Below are positions 53,228-62,484 of a DNA stretch of 64,000 nt, one piece after another. The translations under genes and the position numbers were made by a program. Position 1 is the stretch's first letter; each line of letters begins with the position of its first letter. Below the pieces are notes generated by a model. It saw only the letters and a program-made list of their open reading frames with translations. It did not search any database and was not told the origin of the DNA. This DNA is from Vagococcus hydrophili (GTDB taxonomy: Bacteria > Bacillota > Bacilli > Lactobacillales > Vagococcaceae), in assembly GCF_011304195.1 (NCBI RefSeq), contig NZ_CP049887.1, forward strand, positions 2,294,001 to 2,358,000, read 5' to 3'.

Positions 53228-54076
53228 ATGAAGAAAACACACTCCGTAAAACGTACTAGATTTTTATCTCATTTCTTTACGTATTTATTCTTAATTGTCT
53301 TAGCAGTAATCGTGGTTTATCCAATTTTAATTACGGTCAGTACAGCGTTTAAAGCTGGAAATGTTAGTGCATTCAGTTTAGATTTTAACAGTGAATGGAC
53401 GCTTAATAACTTTAGTCGCTTACTGAATGAAACACTTTATGGTAGCTGGTATATCAATACATTAATTATTGCTATCTTCACAATGGTGTGTCAGGTAACA
53501 ATTATTACTCTAGCAGGTTACACTTACAGTCGTTATCGTTTCGTTGGTCGTAACAGTAGTTTAAAACTTTTCTTAATCGTTCAAATGGTTCCAACGATGG
53601 CAGCTTTAACAGCCTTCTACGTTATGGCATTATTACTTAATGCTTTAGACCAACCTTGGTTCTTAACATTGATTTATATCGGTGGTGGGATCCCAATGAA
53701 CACTTGGTTAATGAAAGGCTATTTTGATACTGTACCAATCGATTTAGATGAGTCTGCTAAATTAGATGGTGCTGGTCACTTTAGAATTTTTGCTCAAATT
53801 GTGTTACCATTAGTAAAACCAATGATTGCTGTTCAAGCGTTATGGGCGTTCATGGGACCTTTTGGTGATTACATGTTAGCTAAATTCTTACTACGCTCAC
53901 CAGAAAAAATTACGGTTGCTGTTGGTCTTCAAACATTCATCAGTAACTCTAAGGATCAACAAGTGGCTTTGTTTGCCGCAGGTGCAATTCTAATTGCATT
54001 ACCAATTACAGTGTTATTCTTCTTCTTGCAAAAGAACTTTGTATCAGGTTTACTTGCTGGAGGAACAAAAGGATAG
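53228..54076 (+). CDS. malG: Maltodextrin ABC permease MalG
   Basis: A 282-residue permease with six predicted helices. The EAA-type coupling loop is [23 protein letters not shown] near residue 180, and the C-terminus [10 protein letters not shown] is typical of MalG. The ATG at 53228 directly follows the malF stop, with GGAGGG upstream inside malF; an in-frame extension to 53183 lies inside malF and is not supported. Confidence 0.95.
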   Translation: MKKTHSVKRTRFLSHFFTYLFLIVLAVIVVYPILITVSTAFKAGNVSAFSLDFNSEWTLNNFSRLLNETLYGSWYINTLIIAIFTMVCQVTIITLAGYTYSRYRFVGRNSSLKLFLIVQMVPTMAALTAFYVMALLLNALDQPWFLTLIYIGGGIPMNTWLMKGYFDTVPIDLDESAKLDGAGHFRIFAQIVLPLVKPMIAVQALWAFMGPFGDYMLAKFLLRSPEKITVAVGLQTFISNSKDQQVALFAAGAILIALPITVLFFFLQKNFVSGLLAGGTKG

Positions 54077-54088
54077 GAGTTTTTCTAA

Positions 54089-54907
54089 ATGAAGTCAAGT
54101 CAATTCCCAGTTACTTATTTTGCTAATTGTTTTTCAGCTAAAAAAATGTTTTTAAATCGTCGTGAGTTAAAAATATGGCAAATGCTGATTGTAATCATCT
54201 TTTTAATTTTTATGTTATTAAATCCGGTAGCGATTAATGCGAATAACTCTCCAGAATTCAAATTAAATAGTATTATGCCAGATTTAACGAAACAAGTATC
54301 TAAATCAAATATTGAAGAGATTAAACAAATCACTTTTACCGATAATAAATTAACTGAACAAGAATCAAAAAAGCTAAGTAACGAGATTTACTTAAACACA
54401 TCAAAAAAGGATTTTGAAAAAGTAAAGACAGGGCTTAATTTTGAAAACGATAAGTTGGTTATGAAAGATGAAAATGGCTTATCTTTTGAATTAAGATATA
54501 CAGAAGATTGGAAGTTTGCAAATTTTTCAAGTGTTGAAGAGTTTGAAACGTGGTTAAACAAAGAATGGAATGCTCAAAATGCTCCTTACCGTATTTTAAG
54601 TATGACGATGCTAGTTGCTTTACTTGTTTTAAGTAGTACGTTATTTTTGGTGTTCGGAACAGCCTTTTTCATCTGGTTAACGAAAAGAAATCATATTTCA
54701 TCGATTAAATCATATAAAGAAGCCTTGAACGTAACACTTAATTCACTTTTCTTAAGTACATTCATTGCAACTATCATTGGATTGATTCATTATGATATTA
54801 CCTTAATGATGACAATTCAGGCCTTTGGTTTAGCAATTCAAATTTTAATTATTTTTGCTAAAACGAAATTTAATGATAACTTAGCAGAAGGTAAACCATT
54901 TAAATAA
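54089..54907 (+). CDS. malA: DUF1189 maltodextrin-utilisation protein MalA
   Basis: A 272-residue membrane protein of the DUF1189 family (YvdJ/MalA), one helix near residues 28-48, a soluble middle region (about 50-165) and about three C-terminal helices. It starts 12 bases after malG and ends the operon, the usual place for this family. Its role in maltodextrin use is not established; an accessory part of the transporter is plausible. The window holds a second DUF1189 gene at 22607. Confidence 0.85.
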   Translation: MKSSQFPVTYFANCFSAKKMFLNRRELKIWQMLIVIIFLIFMLLNPVAINANNSPEFKLNSIMPDLTKQVSKSNIEEIKQITFTDNKLTEQESKKLSNEIYLNTSKKDFEKVKTGLNFENDKLVMKDENGLSFELRYTEDWKFANFSSVEEFETWLNKEWNAQNAPYRILSMTMLVALLVLSSTLFLVFGTAFFIWLTKRNHISSIKSYKEALNVTLNSLFLSTFIATIIGLIHYDITLMMTIQAFGLAIQILIIFAKTKFNDNLAEGKPFK

Positions 54908-54910
54908 ACT

Positions 54911-54963
54911 AAAAAGGATATAACAGTACTAGTTCAATGTGAACTAGCTGTTATATCCTTTTT
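54911..54963 (+). terminator. Maltodextrin operon terminator
   Basis: AAAAAGGATATAACAG pairs with CTGTTATATCCTTTTT, extended inside by CTAGTTCA/TGAACTAG. Very stable, with A- and T-runs on both sides. Confidence 0.93.
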
Positions 54964-54981
54964 AATTGTTAGGATTAAACT

Positions 54982-55116
54982 GCCTTTTTCATCACGCTTT
55001 ATAGTCCGGATTCAAAAGGCAACTCCTGCGGCAACTTCAGAAATTAAAATTAATTCAAAAACCACGAATTAATTTCTTACAGTTGCTTGGAGTTAAACGC
55101 CTTTTTCATCACGCTT
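54982..55116. repeat. Structured non-coding element with duplicated ends
   Basis: GCCTTTTTCATCACGCTT occurs twice (54982-54999, 55099-55116), each after TTAAAC. Between them AAAAGGC (55014-55020) can pair with either GCCTTTT copy. The longer alternative is a rod of stems: AAAAGGC/GCCTTTT, AACTCC/GGAGTT, GCAACT/AGTTGC, AGAAATT/AATTTCT and AATTC/GAATT. No gene is apparent. It lies in the 3' region of rodA on the minus strand and after the malA terminator on the plus strand. Confidence 0.6.
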
Positions 55117-55117
55117 A

Positions 55118-56281
55118 TTAATCATAGACATCCATCTCGAATATCAATCCTAGTGCAATTAGTATCGCTACTAGTGATGTTCCACCTTGGCTTAAGAAAG
55201 GTAACGGGATACCAGTTAAAGGCAATAGTCCAATGGAAGCCCCAATATTTTCGAAAGTTTGGAAGACTAACATGAAAACAATTCCGACACAGATGTAAAG
55301 ATTAAACTTCGAGTTACTCTTTAAACCAGCATAGAAAATTTGGAAGAACAGATAGAAATACAAGATGATAACAAGAGATGCTCCCACAAATCCATAAGCT
55401 TCACCTACAAAGGTAAAAATCATATCTGACTCTCGAACAGGAACGTAAACTTGAACGCCACTAGCGCCTTTACCTAATAGGCCACCAGAGCCCATGGCAA
55501 CTAATCCTTGAACTTGTTGATAGGCAATACCATCTGCATAAGAAAAAGGATCTCGCCATGCTTTGACACGATTTAATTGATATTGTTTAAAATGTAATGA
55601 AGCTAGAATGTCATTTCCAAATTCTGTAAAAACAAGAACAATTAAAATCCCACCAACTACAGCTAAAATTGAAGCCAAGGTTGCCAAGATCTTCCAATCA
55701 ATGCCAACAGCGATTAAAAGTGCCCCTAATACACAAACGAAGACAAGAGAAGTTCCGAAGTCTTTTTGCATAAACATTAAAGCGTATAAAGGTAAACTTA
55801 GTATGATTAATCTTTTGATGAGATGTAAATCCGTTTTAACGGTTTTTTCTTTTGTTCTCATATCGTATTTAATCAATTCTTTTGAGATGAATAAAATATA
55901 CGCGATTTTAGCTAGCTCAGAAGGTTGAAATTTAATACCAGCAATATCGATCCAGCGTTTCGTATTCGTTAAATCATACATGGTAGCATCATAGAAAAAA
56001 TAAAGTGACAGCATGAGAAGTAGAGAAAAGAGGTATAACCAAGGAACTAATTTCCAAATGATTTTCTTATTAATAAACTTCAAAGAAAACATGCAGGCTA
56101 AACCGATTAAAACAAAAGCCATTTGTTTAATTGCTTGGTTGACTGCAGAGTAATCTTCATAGGTGGCAACCCAATATTGGAGCCAAATACTTAAAAGGAG
56201 CATTAAGAAAATTGGTAAGAAAAGGCCGTAGTTAATCGTTTGTTTTTGTATATGTCTTGATCGTCTTTGTGACAATAACAT
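55118..56281 (-). CDS. rodA: Rod-shape/peripheral SEDS glycosyltransferase RodA
   Basis: A 387-residue SEDS protein with about ten membrane helices. Motifs include RWIDIAGIKFQPSELAKIAYI, MQKDFGTSLVF, ESDMIFTFVGEAYGF and PLPFLSQGGTS. It polymerises peptidoglycan for elongation or peripheral growth together with a class B PBP. The short N-terminus and sequence separate it from FtsW at 24709. ATG 56281 has AAAGGG very close; a TTG at 56275 would have better spacing, so the exact start is uncertain by two codons. Confidence 0.9.
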   Translation of the reverse strand: MLLSQRRSRHIQKQTINYGLFLPIFLMLLLSIWLQYWVATYEDYSAVNQAIKQMAFVLIGLACMFSLKFINKKIIWKLVPWLYLFSLLLMLSLYFFYDATMYDLTNTKRWIDIAGIKFQPSELAKIAYILFISKELIKYDMRTKEKTVKTDLHLIKRLIILSLPLYALMFMQKDFGTSLVFVCVLGALLIAVGIDWKILATLASILAVVGGILIVLVFTEFGNDILASLHFKQYQLNRVKAWRDPFSYADGIAYQQVQGLVAMGSGGLLGKGASGVQVYVPVRESDMIFTFVGEAYGFVGASLVIILYFYLFFQIFYAGLKSNSKFNLYICVGIVFMLVFQTFENIGASIGLLPLTGIPLPFLSQGGTSLVAILIALGLIFEMDVYD

Positions 56282-56380
56282 CACCCTTTAAAATAAATTT
56301 AAAATTCCGTTTATTAATCTACCATTAATTGAATGGTGAAAGTAAGTTTTAAAGTTATTTTAAATAAAATTTAATAAATT

Positions 56381-56417
56381 AAAAAACAACCAAATACTCT
56401 CAGTTTGAGCGTGTTTG
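56381..56417 (-). terminator. Terminator of the MATE transporter gene
   Basis: On the minus strand CAAACACGCTCA pairs with TGAGAGTATTTG (one mismatch, one G-T), followed by GTTGTTTTTT. Confidence 0.6.
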
Positions 56418-56431
56418 ATCGTTTCAAGTAA

Positions 56432-57796
56432 TTAATGAATATGACTTTTGCTCCGCCAGACACCTGATTTCCATCGCTTAATCATTAAGATTGAACGCAG
56501 CCCTTCATCGATTGTGTAAGCTAACCAGACGCCAACAAGGCCTAAATTAAAAGTAATGGCCATCACATATGAAAATGGAAGACTAATGACCCAAAGTACA
56601 ATTAAGCTACAAATTAATGGGAATTTTACGTCTCCAGTTGCATTAAGAGAGCCAACCATGGTCATATTAATGACTCTAAAAGCTTCTAAAAAGATATCGA
56701 CTAAAAAGACAATTTTAGCAATGGCGATAACTTCTGGATTGTAGGTAAAAACATGCATAATTGGTTCAATGAAAATCCAAGTTAAGAGTGAAATAACACC
56801 AGTTGCAAGCATACCAATTATAATTGTATTCTTGCCTCGGTCATAAGCCCGGTCAAATTCTCTAGCGCCAATATTGCGCCCAATCATAATTTGATTTCCT
56901 TGACTTAGTGCCGCGGCAAACAAATAAATGAACTGAGTGATGGCTGTAACGTATGATTTAGCAATTAACATATTTTCCCCAAGTGAGGCAACAATCATCG
57001 TTACAACAACTTGTGAAGCCATATAAGACAGGTTCTCGCCAGAAGACGGCAAACCTAGTGTTAAAATTAATTTTAGTTTTTCTTTTGAGAAATCTTTAAA
57101 CGATATTTTCAAAATATTAAAATGAATTTCTTTGTTTAAAATAATAAAGGCAACTAGTAGTGCAACGGTATTACTAATAACAGCAGATACTCCAAGACCA
57201 GCAACCCCTAGATTTGGTAAACCAAAAGGGCTATAAAGAGCAGCGTAATTTCCGATTAATGAGAAAATTAAAGCGACCATGGGAATTAGAAGGGCTGATT
57301 TAGTTTTTCCGTGACTCCGTAAGACGGCAACAATAATGGCTGAAATAGAAGTAACGAAAAGGCTAGCGCCAAATATTTGTGTGTACTTAACACCGATTGC
57401 GACAATATTTGGTGGTAAATTCATAAATGATAATAATTGCTCTGGAAAAATGACAAATACAGCGCTAAGTAGTAAGCCAATAATAAAAGCCCCGCTAATA
57501 CCTGTTGTGATAACGGATTTGATTTGTTCTTGTTTTTTTGCTCCAATGAGCTGGGCAATGATAATTTGTACACCGACTGTAATAAACCCGTAGATGAAAA
57601 CTGAGAGTGTTAGTAGTTGATTAGCCGCTCCCACAGCGGCAACAGCAGATTCCGAATGTTGAGAAATCATCCAAACATTGACATTACCAATAAAAACGCG
57701 TAAAAATAATTCAATAAAGATTGGCCAACTTAGAAAAAATAAATCTTTATTAGAGACACTATTTTTACTAAAAAACGATTTAATTGAAAGAAACAT
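56432..57796 (-). CDS. MATE-family efflux transporter
   Basis: A 454-residue membrane protein with twelve predicted helices in two similar halves. Family features are the LSWPIFIELFLR start, GAANQLLTLSVFIYGF and GLPSSGENLSYMASQ near the middle. It probably exports cationic drugs or metabolites using a Na+ or H+ gradient; substrate unknown. AAGGAGGAG lies before the ATG. It is divergent from trxB. Confidence 0.9.
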   Translation of the reverse strand: MFLSIKSFFSKNSVSNKDLFFLSWPIFIELFLRVFIGNVNVWMISQHSESAVAAVGAANQLLTLSVFIYGFITVGVQIIIAQLIGAKKQEQIKSVITTGISGAFIIGLLLSAVFVIFPEQLLSFMNLPPNIVAIGVKYTQIFGASLFVTSISAIIVAVLRSHGKTKSALLIPMVALIFSLIGNYAALYSPFGLPNLGVAGLGVSAVISNTVALLVAFIILNKEIHFNILKISFKDFSKEKLKLILTLGLPSSGENLSYMASQVVVTMIVASLGENMLIAKSYVTAITQFIYLFAAALSQGNQIMIGRNIGAREFDRAYDRGKNTIIIGMLATGVISLLTWIFIEPIMHVFTYNPEVIAIAKIVFLVDIFLEAFRVINMTMVGSLNATGDVKFPLICSLIVLWVISLPFSYVMAITFNLGLVGVWLAYTIDEGLRSILMIKRWKSGVWRSKSHIH

Positions 57797-57960
57797 TAAA
57801 AATTTTCTCCTCCTTTTTGATTTAATTTGCTATGATAGTATTTTAGCGATATTATCAAATAAGTCAATTCATATGTGCAAAAAGATATAAGCAAAAGAAT
57901 AGACAAGGACAACTTGAAGCGTTAAAGTAATGATGAAATAAAACTTATGGGGGTATATTT

Positions 57961-58875
57961 ATGTACGATGTAATTATAATTGGTGCAGGACCTGGTGGGA
58001 TGACAGCCGCACTTTATGCGTCACGTTCAGATTTATCTGTTTTAGTGATTGAAAGAGGCGCTCCTGGTGGACAATTGATGAATACATCAGATGTGGAAAA
58101 TTATCCAGGATTTGAGTCAATTACAGGACCTGATTTAGCCATGAAAATGTATGACAATTCCTCAAATTTTGGGGCAACGCATGCTTACGGCAATGTGACT
58201 CGTTTAGAAAATGATGGATTAGTTAAAAGAGTGTATTGTGATGATGAAGTATATGAAGCAAAAACAGTGATTATTGCCTCAGGAAGCGAACATCGTAAAA
58301 TCGGTATTCCTGGTGAAGAAGAATACGCAGGTCGCGGAGTGTCATATTGTGCCGTATGTGATGGTGCATTCTTTAAAGAGCGCCACTTATATGTGGTTGG
58401 TGGTGGAGATTCTGCCGTTGAAGAAGGACTATATTTAACACAATTTGCTAGCAAAGTAACGATTGTTCACCGTAGAGAAGAATTACGTGCTCAAAAAATC
58501 TTACAAGATCGTGCCTTTAAAAATGAAAAAATTGATTTTATGTGGAACAAAGTCCCTGTAGAAATAACAGGGGATGATAAAAAAATCACTAATTTAACCT
58601 TAAAAGATACAAAAACGGATGAATTAACGACTGTGGATGCAGAAGGTATCTTCATTTATATTGGATTAGATCCATTAACAGAACCATTTCAAGAGTTAAA
58701 TATTACAAACGGCGAAGGTTGGATTGAAACAAATAACCATATGGAAACACGTATTCCTGGAGTTTATGCCATAGGGGACGTTCGTGATACAGTGTTACGC
58801 CAAATTGCAACAGCGGTTGGAGATGGTAGTATTGCTGGACAAGAAGTTTATAAATATATAACTAGTTTAGACTAG
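57961..58875 (+). CDS. trxB: Thioredoxin reductase
   Basis: A 304-residue FAD enzyme reducing thioredoxin with NADPH. It has the FAD motif GAGPGGMTAA (about 8-17), the redox-active pair in CAVCDGAFF (about 130), the NADPH motif GGGDSAVEEG (about 150) and the C-terminal FAD motif AIGDVRDT. Length and motif order match bacterial TrxB rather than ferredoxin-NADP reductases. A GGGGG-type site precedes the ATG; a strong terminator follows. Confidence 0.96.
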   Translation: MYDVIIIGAGPGGMTAALYASRSDLSVLVIERGAPGGQLMNTSDVENYPGFESITGPDLAMKMYDNSSNFGATHAYGNVTRLENDGLVKRVYCDDEVYEAKTVIIASGSEHRKIGIPGEEEYAGRGVSYCAVCDGAFFKERHLYVVGGGDSAVEEGLYLTQFASKVTIVHRREELRAQKILQDRAFKNEKIDFMWNKVPVEITGDDKKITNLTLKDTKTDELTTVDAEGIFIYIGLDPLTEPFQELNITNGEGWIETNNHMETRIPGVYAIGDVRDTVLRQIATAVGDGSIAGQEVYKYITSLD

Positions 58876-58903
58876 ACGTACTAAACAGATAAAAATAGAT
58901 AAA

Positions 58904-58955
58904 GAGGTTATAAATAAAACAGATGATAGTTTTATTATAACCTCCTATTTTTTTT
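58904..58955 (+). terminator. trxB terminator
   Basis: GAGGTTATAA and TTATAACCTC, extended inside by TAAAAC/GTTTTA, followed by a T-run. Confidence 0.9.
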
Positions 58956-58974
58956 ACTTTTGGACTTCTTTAAG

Positions 58975-58983
58975 TGGTATAAT
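58975..58983 (+). promoter_or_regulatory. pgcA promoter (extended -10)
   Basis: TGGTATAAT is a perfect extended -10, 32 bases before the ATG; no good -35. Confidence 0.6.
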
Positions 58984-59014
58984 GAAAGCGAATAAAAAAC
59001 AGAGGTGATAAGAA

Positions 59015-60733
59015 ATGGAATGGAAAACAACCTATCAACAATGGAATGAATTTGAAAATATAGATGAGCTTGTAAAAACAAGTTTATTGGAAATGGCATC
59101 AGATGAAGCGAAGATGAAAGACGCTTTTTATGCTCCCTTAGAGTTTGGGACTGCCGGTATGCGCGGAATTATTGGTGCTGGAATTAACCGTATGAATGTT
59201 TATACTGTCAGACAAGCAACAGACGGCTTGGGTAAATTTATTGAAAATTTAGGAGATGCTGAAAAAGAACGCGGTGTAGCGATTGCTTATGATTCAAGAC
59301 ACCAATCACCAGAGTTTGCTATGGCTGCAGCAGAAACATTAGCGGCTCGTGGGATTGCTTCATATGTTTTTGAAAGCTTACGTCCAACGCCAGAATTATC
59401 ATTTGCAGTTAGACACTTTAACTGTATTGCTGGAATCATGATTACAGCTAGTCACAATCCTGCTGCCTATAATGGTTTTAAAGTGTACGGGGAAGATGGC
59501 GGTCAAATGCCACCACATGATGCAGATGCTGTTACAGAATTTGTCCGTTCAATCAAAAATCCTTTAGAAATTGAATTTAAATTACAAGAAGAAGCAGGGG
59601 ACTTGATTACCATTATTGGTGAAGAAGTTGATGCGACTTATTTAGAAAATATTAAATCAGTGAGTGTGAATCACGACTTGATTAAACGCACTGGAAAAGA
59701 CTTGAAATTAATTTTTACACCATTACATGGAACGGGGAAAATGCTAGGAGAACGTGCCTTAAAGCAAGCTGGTTTTGAAAGTTTCCAATTAGTGCCAGAA
59801 CAAGCCGTTGCAGACCCTGACTTTTCAACGGTAGCTTCTCCAAACCCAGAAGAACACTCGGCTTTTGAGTATGCGATTAAATTAGGAGAAAAAGAAGGGG
59901 CAGAAATTTTAGTTGCCACAGACCCTGATGCGGACCGTTTAGGCGCAGCCGTTAAATGTGCAGATGGAAGTTACAAAGTCTTAACAGGAAATCAACTAGG
60001 TAGCTTAATGGTTCATTACTTGCTTCAAGCACAAAAAGAGCAAGGAACTTTATCAGAAAAAGCAGTTGTGTTAAAATCAATTGTATCAAGTGAATTATCA
60101 ACAGCAATCTGTCAAAAATTTGATGTTAAAATGGTGAATGTTTTAACAGGATTTAAATTCATTGCTGAAAAAATCAAAGAGTATGAAAAAGATAACTCAC
60201 AACATTTTGTGTTTGGTTTTGAAGAAAGCTATGGCTATTTAGTTCAACCTTTCGTAAGAGATAAAGATGCGATTCAAGCATTACTATTACTGGCAGAAAT
60301 TGCAGCTTACTATAAAGAACAAAATAAAACATTAGCAGATGCCATGGAAGATATTTATCAAGAATTTGGTTATTTTGAAGAAAAAACAATTTCGGTTACC
60401 ATGAGTGGTATTGAAGGCGTTGAGAAAATTAAACAATTAATGAAAGACGTTCGTAAGGATATTCCAACAGAATTTGCTGGTATTAAAGTGGCTTACTATG
60501 AAGATTACCAATCTCAAGTGAGAACTTACGCAACAAAAGCAACAGAAACGATTGATTTACCAACAGCAGATGTTCTGAAATTCTTTTTAGAAGATGGTAG
60601 CTGGATTGCTATTAGACCTTCTGGAACAGAACCTAAAATTAAATTCTATTTAGGTGTTAAAGGAAGCAGTTTATCAGATACAAATGAAAAAATCATTGCC
60701 TTTGAAAAAGCTGTTGGTCAATTTATCGATTAA
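59015..60733 (+). CDS. pgcA: Alpha-phosphoglucomutase
   Basis: A 572-residue enzyme of the phosphohexomutase family that interconverts glucose-1-phosphate and glucose-6-phosphate. The phosphoserine loop is TASHNPAAYNGFKVYG near residue 148, the Mg-binding loop is ATDPDADRLG near 307, the sugar-binding loop is FGFEESYGY near 405 and the phosphate loop is RPSGTEPKIKFY near 535. It resembles the Firmicute PgcA type with glucose specificity. It can link starch breakdown to glycolysis and to UDP-glucose for wall lipids. AGAGGTGA precedes the ATG. Confidence 0.93.
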   Translation: MEWKTTYQQWNEFENIDELVKTSLLEMASDEAKMKDAFYAPLEFGTAGMRGIIGAGINRMNVYTVRQATDGLGKFIENLGDAEKERGVAIAYDSRHQSPEFAMAAAETLAARGIASYVFESLRPTPELSFAVRHFNCIAGIMITASHNPAAYNGFKVYGEDGGQMPPHDADAVTEFVRSIKNPLEIEFKLQEEAGDLITIIGEEVDATYLENIKSVSVNHDLIKRTGKDLKLIFTPLHGTGKMLGERALKQAGFESFQLVPEQAVADPDFSTVASPNPEEHSAFEYAIKLGEKEGAEILVATDPDADRLGAAVKCADGSYKVLTGNQLGSLMVHYLLQAQKEQGTLSEKAVVLKSIVSSELSTAICQKFDVKMVNVLTGFKFIAEKIKEYEKDNSQHFVFGFEESYGYLVQPFVRDKDAIQALLLLAEIAAYYKEQNKTLADAMEDIYQEFGYFEEKTISVTMSGIEGVEKIKQLMKDVRKDIPTEFAGIKVAYYEDYQSQVRTYATKATETIDLPTADVLKFFLEDGSWIAIRPSGTEPKIKFYLGVKGSSLSDTNEKIIAFEKAVGQFID

Positions 60734-60762
60734 TCAATGTGAATAGATGAAGGTGGAGAGAA

Positions 60763-61074
60763 ATGATGGTTGAAGGCGTAACAGATGAGAATATATTAAG
60801 AGTGAGTAGATTTTATAAAAGTATTAGTGATCCAACGCGGTTAAAAATTTTACTAGCTCTTTCAGAAGAAGAATTGAATGTGACGTCGATTACTAATAAG
60901 TTAGGAATGGAACAGTCCGCCATTTCTCATCAATTAAAATTACTAAGAGAAAATTACTTAGTGAAGTCTAGAAAAGAAGGCAAAACAGTTGTCTATTCTT
61001 TAGACGATCATCATGTAACAGAAATTTTATCTGAAACATTCTTACATTTAAGTCATATCAAAGAGTGTGATTAA
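60763..61074 (+). CDS. ArsR/SmtB-family zinc sensor, CzrA type
   Basis: A 103-residue winged-helix repressor. The recognition region is MEQSAISHQLKLLRENYLV. The C-terminal alpha-5 helix has Asp82, His84, His95 and His98, the same D-x-H-(x10)-H-xx-H spacing as the zinc site of Staphylococcus CzrA, and no alpha-3 cysteine site. It is thus expected to release DNA on binding Zn(II) or Co(II). It sits 29 bases after pgcA with GGTGGAG upstream. No metal efflux gene is adjacent, so its target lies elsewhere or outside the usual set. Confidence 0.85.
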   Translation: MMVEGVTDENILRVSRFYKSISDPTRLKILLALSEEELNVTSITNKLGMEQSAISHQLKLLRENYLVKSRKEGKTVVYSLDDHHVTEILSETFLHLSHIKECD

Positions 61075-61082
61075 CATTAAAC

Positions 61083-61121
61083 AGGGGATTGAGACAAAAT
61101 ATTGTCTCTTCCTCTTTTTTT
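61083..61121 (+). terminator. Terminator after the CzrA-type gene
   Basis: GAGACA...TGTCTC inner stem extended by AGGGGA/TCCTCT, followed by eight T. Confidence 0.88.
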
Positions 61122-61196
61122 TATAGATAAAATTAGTTATAATTAACAAAATATTAGAAAAAAATGAGTGTGTTTTAATAACATAGGAGTGATCGA

Positions 61197-62471
61197 ATGG
61201 CAAAAATAATAAAAATAGGCATTTTAGGTTTGGGAACTGTGGGTTCAGCTATACCATTCTTGTTAAGAGAACAAGAAGAAAAAATACAAAAGCTAACAGG
61301 CCTCTCTTTTGAAATTGAGAAAGTGTTTGTGAGAAATGTTTCAAATAAACAAGAAATAGCCAATCAATTTAACCTCAAGTTAACAACAGATATTAGAGAC
61401 GTGATTGAGAATCAAGAAATTGATATTATCGTTGAAGTAATGGGTGGGACGACTATCGCAAAAGATAGCATCATAACAGCTTTAAAGAATAAAAAACATG
61501 TTATCACTGCGAATAAAGACTTGATTGCTCAACACGGAAATGAAATCGAAAAAATAGCCCGAGAAAATAGTTGTTGGCTATATTATGAAGCGGCTGTCGC
61601 TGGTGGGATTCCGATTTTGAGAACCCTCTCTAATAGTTTCATCTCCGATAAAATCAATAGTGTTTACGGAATTGTTAATGGGACGACGAACTATATGTTA
61701 ACCCAAATGACAACGAATAATTGGAGTTACGATGAAGCATTAAAAGAAGCACAACGTTTAGGTTTTGCTGAATCTGATCCGACAAATGATGTAGAAGGTA
61801 TTGATGCCGCTTATAAAATGGTTATTTTAACTAAATTATGTTTTGGGATGTCTCTTCAAATGAAAGATGTCTCAACTCAAGGAATTACTCAAATTAGTAA
61901 ACAAGATATTTTGTGTGCTGAGGAAATGGGTTATCAAATTAAATTACTAGGATCAGCCAAAATGATTAATCAAGGAGTCAAAACAAGCGTTGCTCCGACC
62001 TTAGTTTCTAATAGTCATCCTTTAGCTAGTGTAGAAAATGAAAAAAATGCAGTATTTATTGATAGTTTTGGAATGGGAGAGACGATGTATTACGGAGCTG
62101 GTGCAGGTGGTAATCCTACAGCTAGCAGCATTCTAAATGATCTTATGGTTATAGGTGAGCAACTAAAAAATAAAGTGGAAGTTTCTTCCGTAACTAGATT
62201 TGAGGAGTCTGTTGTTTTGGCTGCTGAATCAGATAGTTATTCAAAATACTTTGTAACCTTTGAGATGGAAACAAGTAATGAAACTTTTTTTAATATACTG
62301 AAAGATAAACACATTAAGAAGGATCAGATTATTCAAAAAACTAGTGAAAAAGAGCAAGTGTTTACAGCGATACTAACTAGTAAAATGAACAATGAAGAGT
62401 TAGTTTTATTGTTAGAGGAAATAAAAGCTGAATTTAAGCTAAGTAATCAAAAAAGTTATCACGTTATTTAA
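61197..62471 (+). CDS. hom: Homoserine dehydrogenase
   Basis: A 424-residue NAD(P)H enzyme converting aspartate semialdehyde to homoserine. The Rossmann motif GILGLGTVGSA is at residues about 8-18, TANKDLIAQHG near 100 is typical, and the signature GIPILRTLSNS...NGTTNYML leads to the catalytic Lys/Asp region FAESDPTNDVEGIDAAYK near 195. About 80 C-terminal residues look like an ACT-type regulatory domain, the usual site of threonine feedback. ATAGGAG precedes the ATG. No T-box or other leader structure is visible in the 75-base gap upstream. Confidence 0.95.
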   Translation: MAKIIKIGILGLGTVGSAIPFLLREQEEKIQKLTGLSFEIEKVFVRNVSNKQEIANQFNLKLTTDIRDVIENQEIDIIVEVMGGTTIAKDSIITALKNKKHVITANKDLIAQHGNEIEKIARENSCWLYYEAAVAGGIPILRTLSNSFISDKINSVYGIVNGTTNYMLTQMTTNNWSYDEALKEAQRLGFAESDPTNDVEGIDAAYKMVILTKLCFGMSLQMKDVSTQGITQISKQDILCAEEMGYQIKLLGSAKMINQGVKTSVAPTLVSNSHPLASVENEKNAVFIDSFGMGETMYYGAGAGGNPTASSILNDLMVIGEQLKNKVEVSSVTRFEESVVLAAESDSYSKYFVTFEMETSNETFFNILKDKHIKKDQIIQKTSEKEQVFTAILTSKMNNEELVLLLEEIKAEFKLSNQKSYHVI

Positions 62472-62484
62472 GAGGAGTGAGTCT

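Noticed and set aside
61122-61196. Possible T-box or threonine leader before hom
   Set aside because: The gap is only 75 bases and contains no T-box sequence, leader peptide or terminator/antiterminator pair.
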